Shown here in pieces: positions 28,201 through 40,600 of a stretch of 64,000 bases of DNA. The DNA lies in the NCBI GenBank assembly GCA_029237695.1, contig CM055266.1, positions 112,299,370-112,363,369 of the forward strand, given 5' to 3'. The DNA comes from Conchocele bisecta. Its lineage: Eukaryota; Mollusca; Bivalvia; Lucinida; Thyasiridae. The notes below the pieces were generated by a model, which had not been told where the DNA came from, searched no databases, and saw only the letters and a list, made by a program, of their open reading frames with translations. Every line of letters begins with the position of its first letter. Position 1 is the stretch's first letter. Made by a program: the position numbers and the translations under genes.

Positions 28201-31200
28201 TTGTATTCTAAATAATAGACTACACTCTTGGTGTAATGACAATGTCATATTAGATGAATCTCAGGCAGGTTTTCGTAAAAAATATTCTGCTGTCGATAAC
28301 ATATTTTCCCTGATGTCTATCACACAAAAATACTTATCAAGACCACGTGGTCGGTTTTATTGCATATTTATCGATTTTTCAAAGGCATTTGATTCAATAC
28401 AACACACTATATTATGGAATGCTCTGCAAAGAAAGTCGATTGATGGCAAAATTTTGACAGTCTTTCAATCAATGTACAACAAGCTAAAATCGTGTGTACG
28501 TGTTGGAAATGAGTTATCTGACTTCTTTTTGTGTAATATCGGCACGCGCCAGGGTTGTATATGTAGCCCGGTTATATTTTGTCTTTTTATAAATGATCTT
28601 GTTGCTTACTTACGAAGTACATTTGATAGAGGTATATTTGTGACAGAACATGTTTGTGACCTACTTGCATTGATGTATGCTGATGATGTTTCTAGTTTTA
28701 GTGGAACCGCCATCCAATTACAGAGACAAATTGATTGTATTTCAAAATTTTGTGATGCAGTAAATATGAAAATTAACCTAAATAAAACTAAAATAATTGT
28801 TTTTAGAAATGGTGGTATTTTGCGTTTTTAAAAAATGGTATTATAGACAAAACCCAATTGAAACTGTGTCATATTATAAATATTTAGGTATGTACATGAC
28901 GCCAAAACTAGTATGGTCGAAAACACACGAATATGCATCTAAACAAGCACAAAAGTCAATAGCATGCATATTTCGATATCAGCGCTCATTTGGACAATTT
29001 CACTATGCTGATATTTTTAAATTATTCGATTCGATGGTGAAACCGATTCTTTGTTACGGTGCCGAATTATGGGGGTTTCAATGCATTGAACGTATTGAAA
29101 GGGTCCACATAGCTTTTTTTAAACAATATCATGGATTACCCCCAGCAGACGGCAAATGCATTTGCATACGGTGAATGGGGCCGTTTACCACTCTGAACTA
29201 CATATATGCCACGATGCATCAAATATTGATTGACTATTTTACGTATGGATCGTATGGATACGTATGGATCAATGTTATATTATGCTCAAGCAATTGGACG
29301 ATAGTGGCCGCAAAACTTGGGCTACTAGTATTATATTACTCCTGTATTCGTTTGGATTCGGTTACATTTGGCTTTCACAAGATGTAGGCGACATAGATTA
29401 TTTTCTCGATGTTTTTAAGCAGAGAATCTCGGACTGTTATACACAGAAATGGCATGATTTATTACAAACAACTAGTAAAGCAGATACATATAGTGGGTTC
29501 AAATCCGCACTAACACCTGAAACATATTTATCTGTAGACTTATCGTTTCCGTATAAACAAGCGCTAGCTAAGTTCAGATGCTCAACTCATAATTTACTAA
29601 TTGAAACTGGTCGTCACATTGGCATTGACAGGAATTTACGGCATTGTCCAATTTGTCGACAAAATAATATACCGAATACCATTTATTTGTAGAATGTAGC
29701 TCTTATGAACAACTACGCCTACAGTTTTTAAATTTCGAAACTATTAGAAACCATAATCATGATTCGTTTAATAGAATGATGGCGAGTTCACATATACCAC
29801 ATATTCACAACATTGCTAAGTTTATATTTCTAGCATTGGAGAAAAGACAATCCATTATACAAGCTGAGTACGATGTGCACTAGTATACATGTGCTTGCTC
29901 GTATAATGCTTGTCTACATTGTTAGACATGCATGTACTGTAAGACGGTGTATCACTCCTCTAATGTGCACTAGTATACATGTGCTTGCTCGTATAATGCT
30001 TGTCTACATTGTTAGACATACATGTAATGTAAGACGGTGTATCTCTCCTCTAATGTGCACTAGTATACATGTGCTTGCTCGTATAATGCTTGTCTACATT
30101 GTTAGACATACATGTACTGTAAGACGGTGTATCACTCTCTAATGTGCACTAGTATACATGTGCTTGCTCGTATAATGCTTGTCTACATTGTTAGACATAC
30201 ATGTAATGTAAGACAGTGTATCACTCCTCTAATGTGCACTAGTATACATGTGCTTGCTCGTATAATGCTTGTCTACATTGTTAGACATACATTTACTGTA
30301 AGACGGTGTATCACTCTCTAATGTGCACTAGTATACATGTGCTTGCTCGTATAATGCTTGTCTACATTGTTAGACATACATGTACTGTAAGACAGTGTAT
30401 CACTCCTCTAATGTGCACTAGTATACATGTGCTTGCTCGTATAATGCTTGTCTACATTGTTAGACATACATGTACTGTAAGACGGTGTATCACTCTCTAA
30501 TGTGCACTAGTATACATGTGCTTGCTCGTATAATGCTTGTCTACATTGTTAGACATGCATGTACTGTAAGACGGTGTATCACTCTTCTAATGTGCACTAG
30601 TATACATGTGCTTGCTCGTATAATGCTTATCTACATTGTTAGACATACATGTACTGTAAGACGGTGTATCACTCTCTAATGTGCACTAATATACATGTGC
30701 TTGCTCGTATAATGCTTGTCTACATTGTTAGACATACATGTACTGTAAGACGGTGTATCACTCTCTAATGTGCACTAGTATACATGTGCTTGCTCGTATA
30801 ATGCTTGTCTACATTGTTAGACACATTACATGTACTGTAAGACGGTGTATAACACTCCATCTACATGTGCACTAGTATACATGTGCTTGCTCGTATAATG
30901 CTTGTCTACATTGTTAGGCATACATGTTACTGTAAGACATGATCACTCTCTAATGTGCACTCGTATACATGTGCTTGCTCGTATAATGCTTGTCACATTG
31001 GTTAGGCATACATGTACTGTAATACTGTATCACTCTCTAATGTGCACTAGTATACATGTGCTTGCTCGTATAATGCTTTGTCTACATTGTTAGCATACAT
31101 GTACTGTAAGACGGTGTATCACTCCTCTAATGTGCACTAGTATACATGTGCTTGCTCGTATAATGCTTGTCTACATTGTTAGGACATACATGTACTGTAA

Positions 31201-31554
31201 GACGGTGTATCACTCCTCTAATGTGCACTAGTACATGTGCTTGCTCGTATAATGCTTGTTCTACATTGTTAGACATCATGTACTGTAAGGCGGTGTATCA
31301 TCCTCTAATGTGCACTAGTATACATGTGCATGCTGTATAATGCTTGCTACAAAGACGGTGTATCTCTTCTAATGTGCACTTATATACATGTGCTTGCTCG
31401 TATTAATGCTTGTCTTAACAGTGTTAGAACAATGCATGTACGTAATCGGACGGGTTGGTTCAATCCTTAATGTGCATAGTATACATGTGCTTGCTTCTAT
31501 AATGCTTTGGCTTCATTGTTAAGAACTATATGTACTGTAAGGCGGTGTATCCCC

Positions 31555-31605
<51 letters not shown>

Positions 31606-34600
31606 TCTAATGTGCCACTTGTATACATGCTTAGCTTCGTATAATGCTTGTCTTATGTTTGGCCATACATGTACTGTAAGACGGTGTATCACTCTCTATG
31701 TGCACTTAGTTTATACATGTGCTTGCTCGTATATGCTTGTCTACATTGTTAGCATGTATGTACTGTGTACGGTCGGTGTATCATCTCTTCTAATGTGCAC
31801 TAGAATACATGCTTGCTTCGTATAACTGCTTGTCTACATTGTTAGAATTACATGTACTGTAAAGGGCGGTGTTTATCCTCTAATTGTGCACTTGTATTAC
31901 TTGTGCTTAGCTATTAATGTTGTCATTTTGTTAGACATAAATTGTACTGTAAGGCGGTGTATCACTCCTTAATGTGCGACAGTATCATGTGGCTTGCTGT
32001 ATAATGCTTGTAATTGTTAGAAAACTACATGTACTGTAAGGACGGTGTATCTCTCTCTAAGTGCATAGTTATTAACATGTGCTTTGCTCGGTATAATGCT
32101 TCTTACATTGTTGGACATACCATTGTATGTAAGCGGTTGTATCACTCCTCACTGTGACTAGTTTAACAATGTGGCTTGGGGCTCGTATAATGCTTGTCTA
32201 CATGTAGACATCATGTACTGTAAGCGGTGTATCTCTCCTTAATGTGCACTAGTATACATGTGCTTTGCTCGTATAATGCTTGTCTACATTGATAGACATA
32301 CATGTAATGTAAGACTTGGTGTATCACTCTCTAATGTGCACTAGTATACTGTGCTTGCGTCGTATTAATGCTTGTCTACATTGTTAGACATCACTTGTAA
32401 CTCTGTTTAAGACGGTGTATCCTCTCCTTAATGTTGCATAGTTGTTATCATGTGCTTGGCTCGTATAATAATGCTTGTCTTACATTTGTTAGTCATTTAC
32501 ATGTACTGTTAAGACGGTGTCTTCCATCTCTAATTTGTGCACTAGTTATACATAGTGCTTGCTCGTTAATTAATGCTTGTCTTCACTTGTTTATAGGCAT
32601 ACATGTACTGTAAGACGGTGTATCACTCCTCTAATGTGCTACTAGTATACATGTTGCTGGCTTCGTTATAATCGCGTTGTCTACATTTGTTAGGCATACT
32701 TGGTTACTGTAAGTTCGGTGTATCCACTCCCTCTAAATGTGCACTAGTATACAATGTTGCTTGCTCGTATTAATTGCTTGTCTACATTTTTGTTAGGCAT
32801 ATCATGTACTGTAAGGAACGGTGGTATCACTCTCTAATGTGCACTAGTTATACATGGTGCTTGGCTCGTATTATTGCTTGTTGTTAATCTACATTGTTAG
32901 ACATGCTTGTAACTGTAAGGACGGTGTATCACTCTTCTAATGTGCACTAGATATAAACAATGTGCTTGCTCGTATAATATTGCTTGTTACTAATTGTTTA
33001 GACATACATGTTACTGTTAAGGCGGTGTATCACTACCTCTAATGTTGCTCTAGTATACATGTGCTTAGCTCGTTTAATTTGCTTGTCTACATTGTTAGGA
33101 CATTACATGTACTGTAAGGGCGGATGTATCACTCTCCTAAGATGTGCACTAGTATATCATGTGCTTGCTCGTATTAATGAGTTTGTTCTACATTGTTAAG
33201 ACATTACATGTACTGTTAAGACGGTCCCAGTGTATCTAACTCTCTAATGTGCACTTAGTATTACATGTGCTTGCTCGTATAATGCTTGTCTACAATTGTT
33301 AGGGACATACATGTACTGTAAGGCGGTGTTTATCACTCTCTAACTGTGCACTAGTTAATTACATGTGGCTTGCTCGTTTAATTGATTGTCTTACATTGTT
33401 AGACTATAAATGTACTGTTAAGGGCGGTGTATCACTCCTCTAATGTGCACTAGTATAACATGTGCTTGCTCGTTAATCTTGTTGTCTAATTAGGTTAGAC
33501 AAATACATGTACGTTTAATGACGGTGTATCACTCTCTAATTGTGCACAAGTAGTATACATGTGCTTGCCTCGTTATAATGGCTTGGTATACATTGTTAGA
33601 ATACATTGTTATGGTAAGACGGTGTATCACTCCTTAATTGTGCAACTAGTATAATGTGCTTGGCCTCGTATCAATGCTTGTCTACATTGTTTGACAATAC
33701 TTTACTGATAAGACAGTGTATCTCTCTCTAATGTTGCACTAGTATACATGTGCTTGCTCGTATAATGCTTGTCTACTATTGTTAGACATTTCAATGATAC
33801 TGTAAGACAGTGTATTCAACTCCTCATAATGTGCACTTGTATACATGTGCTTGCTCGTTATTAAATGCTTGTCTTACATTGTTAGACATACATGTACTGG
33901 TAAGACGGTGTATCACTCCTCTAATGCTGCACTTTAGTATACATGATGGCTTGCTCGTATAACTGCTTGTTACATTGTTAGACATACATGTACTGTAAGA
34001 CCTATATACATGTGCTGCTCGTATAATGCATGTTCTACTACTACTACTGTGTATCACTAATAATCACACTACCCTCTAATGTGTATTTCACCATGTTATA
34101 TTGTGGGCCGGTGGCCTATATTATTCAATAAACAAACTGAAGCTGAAACTGTATTTATATTGATTACACTAGATTCTATAATGGAAAATTATTTATAAAC
34201 TTGGCATAGTATTCGTTTCACAAAAAAAAATAAAGAAATTTCACAATTTATAACGAAAATGCCAAATTATGCCAAGCCAAATTATCTCCCCTGCTTATCA
34301 CAGTTTCTGATAGCATGTATTTGAATATAGCGTTCTTATGACCCAGATATAGCGCATGTTTGTTGGGAATGTGATTGTTTTCTATGTCATTTACTGTGCA
34401 TGAAATCGAAAAAAAATGTTTATTGTATACCTACCCATGAAATACATAGTTATGCGATGTAAATAAATGTCATATGTTCTCATCGATGAAATAAACAACT
34501 TCTGGTGAAAATACGACTGCTTACGCTATCTATATTCATAACGCGCATCTGCAGTGCCGGACTGCAAATAGGCTGCAAATACACATGCATTACCGTCTAA

Positions 34601-37600
34601 AGTCTAAAAAACTGCTAATTTCCATGGAGCGGTATATAATAAATAGAATATTCATATTTTTGCAACGAATATGACATATATGTTCATCGAGTGGTGTGAA
34701 ATGTCCATATTTCACGTGAAATATGGACATTTCACACCACTCGATGAACATAATATAACGGCACTCGTGAAATATGGACATTTCACACCACACGATGAAC
34801 ATAATATAACGGCACTCTCTTTTGTGAAATATGGACATTTCACACCACACGATGAACATAACATAACGGCACTCGTGAAATATGGACATTTCACACCACA
34901 CGATGAACATAACATAACGGCACTCGTGAAATATGGACATTTCACACCACACGATGAACATAACATAACGGCACTCGTGAAATATGGACATCTCACACCA
35001 CTCGATGAACATAACATAACGGCACTCGTGAAATATGGACATTTGACACCACTCGATGAACATAACATAACGGCACTCGTGAAATATGGACATTTCACAC
35101 CACTCGATGAACATAACATAACGGCACTCGTGAAATATGGACATTTCACACCACACGATGAACATAATATAACGGCACTCGTGAAATATGGACATTTCAC
35201 ACCACACGATGAACATAACATAACGGCACTCGTGAAATATGGACATTTCACACCACTCGATGAACATAATATAACGGCACTCGTGAAATATGGACATTTC
35301 ACACCACACGATCACACGATGAACATAACATAACGGCACTCGTGAAATATGGACATTTCACACCACTCGATGAACATAATATAACGGCACTCGTGAAATA
35401 TGGACATTTCACACCACACGATGAACATAATATAACGGCACTCGTGAAATATGGACATTTCATACCACTCGATGAACATATATGTCATATTCGTTGCAAA
35501 ATATGAATATCCTCTATATACTGGGTATCTGAGACATCATCTGAGACACAGTCACTTGAAATGCCGATTAAATAGAAAAATAAAGATCAAAATATAAAGT
35601 ACTAACTGATAGACGGTAAACTAATATAATCCTATGCTCCCCAGTCTCCAAAAATCTAATCCGATCAAAAGTTATGCAAGCTTTCGTATTTGTATAGTGT
35701 ATGTACATTTATGCCAACACAATTGTAAATATATCGCAATCAAATACGTTGCTATTTCGTACGGAAGCCTACGGGAGCCGATACGTGTCACCTAGAATCG
35801 TTCAAAATGTCGATATAACGTCATATTATATCGTTATAGCTACACAGCTAAGTTATATCGACATAGCTATGTCGAAATAACGACACATACTTCTATGAAA
35901 TAACGACATAGCTGTGTCGTTACAGCGATTTAGCTAGGTCGAAATAAATAACTTAGCTGTGTAGTTATGTAGTTATAACGACACACTATGCCGTTACTTC
36001 GACATAGCTAAGTCGTTATAACGACATACAATGTAGCTATGTTCATCAGGCTCGGCTAGGAAATTCGTAGGAATTCCGAGGCGAGCACGGCTAGGAAATT
36101 CGTAGGAATTCCGAGGCTCGCCTCGGAATTCCTACGCATTTCCTAGCCGTGCCTAATAACTTGCTACCAAAATACAATAGACACGTATTCTCTTTTTCTT
36201 ACCAGCAAGTTGTGATCACCAGTCTGCCCATGAGCGCGTCCATCCGTGAAGACGAAACAACGGCCATTGTGCTGCTGCACGATCTTATCTTCACGGACGA
36301 CGGGCCCCTAACAGATGTAAATTGTTCCATGGTCACCAACCCGACGCCCGCCCCTTTTCTGTTCAGATATAAAGACAACTCTGCGGGTAGGTTAATAAAG
36401 GGTACACAAAAACATGCGTTCATGTTGTTGTACCCTTATTGTGGACCCATGTACTGTGTATGAAAATCTAGTATAAAAAACCTACCGGTAAACTGATATC
36501 TACTTTCACCTACAGGTGACTGAATAAATCGCAAGGCAACATCGTTTCTAGTATAAGTGTATATTAGAAACTAGATAATCAGGTGATTTCTTTTTGTGGT
36601 ACCTGTGCTTTCACCAATATACCATATATGTGTGTTCAATAAGTCTTTATGCAGGTGCAGCAGGGAAATCACACTATATGCTGGTGTTTTACATGTATAC
36701 TTTGGCTTTTACACACCTGTGTAGAGACGTATATATACATGTGCAACATTAAATTTGGTCTATTATTTACATATTACATGAATGTGTATTTTTACCGTAG
36801 CATCCGCTCTGGTTGTAGGACGATATCCGTCCAAATCAAAACAAAAGGACTTCAATGCGAGGTATATTCTTACATATCCAAATTCTCCCAAAGTTGGCAG
36901 CTTTTTTTGCAAAACTTATTCACTGAAGCTGCTATATTTACGATTCATCGTAACAAATGAGTATTTAACTTTAATAATTAGTGATAATTGGAATGTAAAA
37001 CCCGACATTCGCTGAAAACTAAATTTTATATAAAATTAAGAATGAGCCTTTCTTTTTTATTTCGTGAACTTTGGTCCAATTTTGATTTTACTGCGAAAAA
37101 AACATGTCCTCATGTTAAATCCCCATAGACATCATCACAGAGTGAAGATGTTTTGGGGAATTTAACATGGGGATTTGTTTTCCAATTTCAGAAATAGTCG
37201 ACCGATTTTCAAATTTAACTTTTGTTTTCTTAGTGTATGAACAGTTGTTGCTACTCACTTGGTCCGGCAGTCTCCTCACCTGTCCGACATGGGGCTCGTT
37301 TCACTAAACTTCGTACGACTAAAATGTTCATAAGTGAAACATTCGGATAGGATAGTCTGTAAAGAAAACTTTACAGACTTTCCTATCCGAATGTTTCAAT
37401 TGATGGATTTACATTTATTGAGCATAGCCTGCTATGCTCAATAAATGTAAATCCATCAATTGAAATTTCCAGACGATCAGACATTTGCACTTACGAAAAT
37501 TTTAGTCGTACGAAGTTTAATGAAACGGCCCCCAGTTCCCTGCGTAACATACATTACTCACTGTATAATATCGACCTCTACTCCATTACACACAGACGAC

Positions 37601-40600
37601 GCGATATTCTTCGAGAAGAGCGAGGAGCATCCCTTGAATTATGACATCACGCAATTATACTACTGCAGCATCACGTGTAACGACGGTACGTCAGACAGCG
37701 AAACCAAAGTGTTCCAGGTCTCAATCATACCAAATGACGACCCAGTCTTTGCTCCACCCAGTAAGTGTACTGTAGTCATTTTTAACGCTTAGGATGCTGA
37801 ATTATAATTTTTCGTCTACTGTATATTTTATTTTTAATTTTGTTTCCATTTTTCTCCGTGAAAACATGCTTTGACAGCGCATGAGAATCGGATAAGAGTA
37901 GCATGTGCTGCCAAAGTATGTTTTGATACGGAATAAGTTAATTGAATTGAAAATACCAGACGACAAATCAGAGCGTTTTAAAATAGACACAGTGTACCCA
38001 AAATGAGATTAAAAATATTATTTAACCACGGCAATGCTGAAATAATTTGTTTCGTCTGCTGTTTATTTTATATGTTTCATTTTTTCTCAACGAAACCATG
38101 CTTTGACAGCACGTTTGAATCATCGGAACACCCCACAGTATTAGCTCGTACTAGTGTATATTTTAGAAAACACCAAATAGTTTTACTATATCTACTTGGT
38201 GTTTTCTAACATATACACTAGTGCGAGATAATGTGGGGTGTTCCGTTGATATACTTATAAATCAAAACCCCAGTTGAAGGCTTTTGTTCTGGTGTGATTA
38301 AACATATTAGCCCTTACATTGCGGAATTAATTTGTTGTCGTCTGCTTATTTTTCTGTTTTCCATTTTTCCCATCAAAGACATGTTTTGACAGAATAATTA
38401 ACAGAATAATTTCCATCTAATTGTGGCTTTAATTGGAAATGTCAAAGCATGGTTTTGCCGAGAGAAATGAAAACAATAAAATAAACAGCAGACGAAAAAT
38501 AGTAGTTCCACCTCCAAATATGGTAATTCCTTCATATTTTCCCTATTCGTACGGATGCCGTGGAACCTACTTTTACATGCCCTGCAGCCTGTATGTCCTG
38601 TATTTGCAAGTAGGAAGCAATATCACGGTGTATGATCACGTGGTACTAACAACAATTTCAAAGTACGTATTCTTTTATAGTGTCCTTATTACGTAACGGA
38701 TTTTGATGAACTATGGCGCATGAAACGTGTCTTGTTAAGCTGCATTTGGTGGTCTCTGTATTTTCGCCCAAACTTCTGTCGTGTTTGCGAAGAATCGATT
38801 TCCGTGTCTCTGACACGGAAATCGATTCTTCGCAAAAACGACATAAGTCTGTGCCAAACTCCCTAGACCACCAAATGCAGCTCACGAAGACGCGTTTGCT
38901 GCGACATATTTCATAACAATTCGTTGCCTATTAAGTAAAATATCAAATAATACTTACTTTAGAGTGGGCGACGTTGTTGTTGTTGTAACCACGTGATCAT
39001 GCACCTTGAATACGTTGACGTATTCCTAAAAACAAAGTCGCCATATCGCCTCGCCATATCTCCCAGTAATCTGTAACATTGTTTGGCCACTGAAACTCTG
39101 TTTACATCACGTGACCAACATGTCCAGTGTTTTGTATTAAATGCATCAGATATGCTGAAAACTGCTCAAGCTCATGGGCAGTAAAACATCCATATTATTT
39201 GTTTTATGCTGGACTACTTCTGCATACACGGTTAGAGCTTTACATTGTTTAGCATATGCAGTCCGGATTTGTTCCCAGTTTCACAAACGAACGATTGTCT
39301 AACGTTTTCACATCATGTTCACATCTTTTTCTTCTATTTTTTAAACGTGTCGCGTTTAAACCAACGAAATCATCGTATTCTAAAGTTTAAGAAAAACGAA
39401 AACGATGTGCAAACGACACAATAATGATGTTTTGAAAGAAACCACACGACATGCGTTGAAGGAAACAACTGGGGGCCGTTTCAATAAACTTCTTACGACT
39501 AAAATGTTCGTAGGTGCAAAATTATAATAGTCTGTGAATTTCAGATTAACAATGTTTTCTCGTAAACAATGATTGGATTTACATTTATTGAGCATAGGCT
39601 GCATATGCAGCCTATGCTCATTAAAATGTAAATCCATCAATTTAAATTTCCAGACGATCCTAAATTTGCACTTACGAAGATTTTAGTCGTACGAAGTTTA
39701 GTGAAACGGGCCCCAGGCGTTTAAATAGTTGGGAGCCTGGTAATTAAACGAATATATTGTTTTCACTATAAATAGAGAATAGTAGGTTAGTGCCGTGAAT
39801 GGGAAAACATATCTGGCAAGGCTTAGGAAACGGGATGAGCGAGGCTCTGCCGAGCACATCCCGTTTCCGTGCCGCGCCAGATATTTTTCCCATTCACGAC
39901 ACTAACCTACTATTCTATTTATCCCGTCAACACCTACAAATGGCCTTAAAGTGCAAAAAAGTAACCCTAGTCACCGCATATATTCATACATGGTGATTAG
40001 GTCGTATTGACAGGATATCAAAAATGTTTCACGGCACATACGCAGTGTACACGGGATAAATATGCAAACGATGTTCATTTCTATGCATATCATTGTACAA
40101 AACGATCGTTATAGGAAATGTGTAGTATACAAGCATTTATGCTTTCTCCTCAATCCTCCGATGCTAATGTGTATATATGACATGTGATTATCCAAATTGT
40201 ATACAATATTGTTTAAACTAAAACTACCTTTTACAATTCGTTTTTGTTTTGGGAACCTTCATCAAACCTTCGCTGTACATACCTATACAAATAGCACGTG
40301 CTTTCAGCGGAGATCGTCGTATCTGCCGATACAACGGAGAACGGAACTCAGGTATTTAGCGCCGCTGATTACGTCACAGACACCGACGGCGGAGATCTGG
40401 AATACAGCATGTCCTGTACCTGTCCCTTCAAAATGTACCGAAGTAAGACTAAAACAAACTCCAATTTATAAGCATACCCAAGTAAGAAACATTCCTATTA
40501 ATAATGTACCCGAGTAAGACAGACTTTCATTTAAAACAAACTTCCATTTATACCATCCATTTATAAATGTATACTAGAGAACTAAGCCAAACTTCCATCA

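Larger units (their letters stand above)
26745..34165 (+). mobile_element. Non-LTR (LINE) retrotransposon, 5'-truncated, with satellite-filled 3' region
   Basis: Order: partial AP-type endonuclease (about 26745-27450), linker and reverse transcriptase (27923-28831 and on), C-terminal region to 29883, about 47 copies of a 90-bp repeat (29875-34075), then a tail GGGCCGGTGGCCTATATTAT with AATAAA near 34128. At least four frameshifts make it non-functional. It lies in sense orientation in intron 7. The layout suggests a CR1/Jockey-like clade, not settled here. Confidence 0.85.

Noticed and set aside
29873..30679. Short repeated frames with MCTSIHVLARIMLVYIVRHT-like peptides
   Set aside because: They are translations of the 90-bp satellite.
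30830..34000. A CRISPR-like array in the regular repeats
   Set aside because: The repeats are contiguous without unique spacers, and the genome is eukaryotic.
34590..35339. Open frames of about 200-250 codons in the 51-bp array
   Set aside because: Same cause: a 51-base period, with the frames open on both strands simultaneously.
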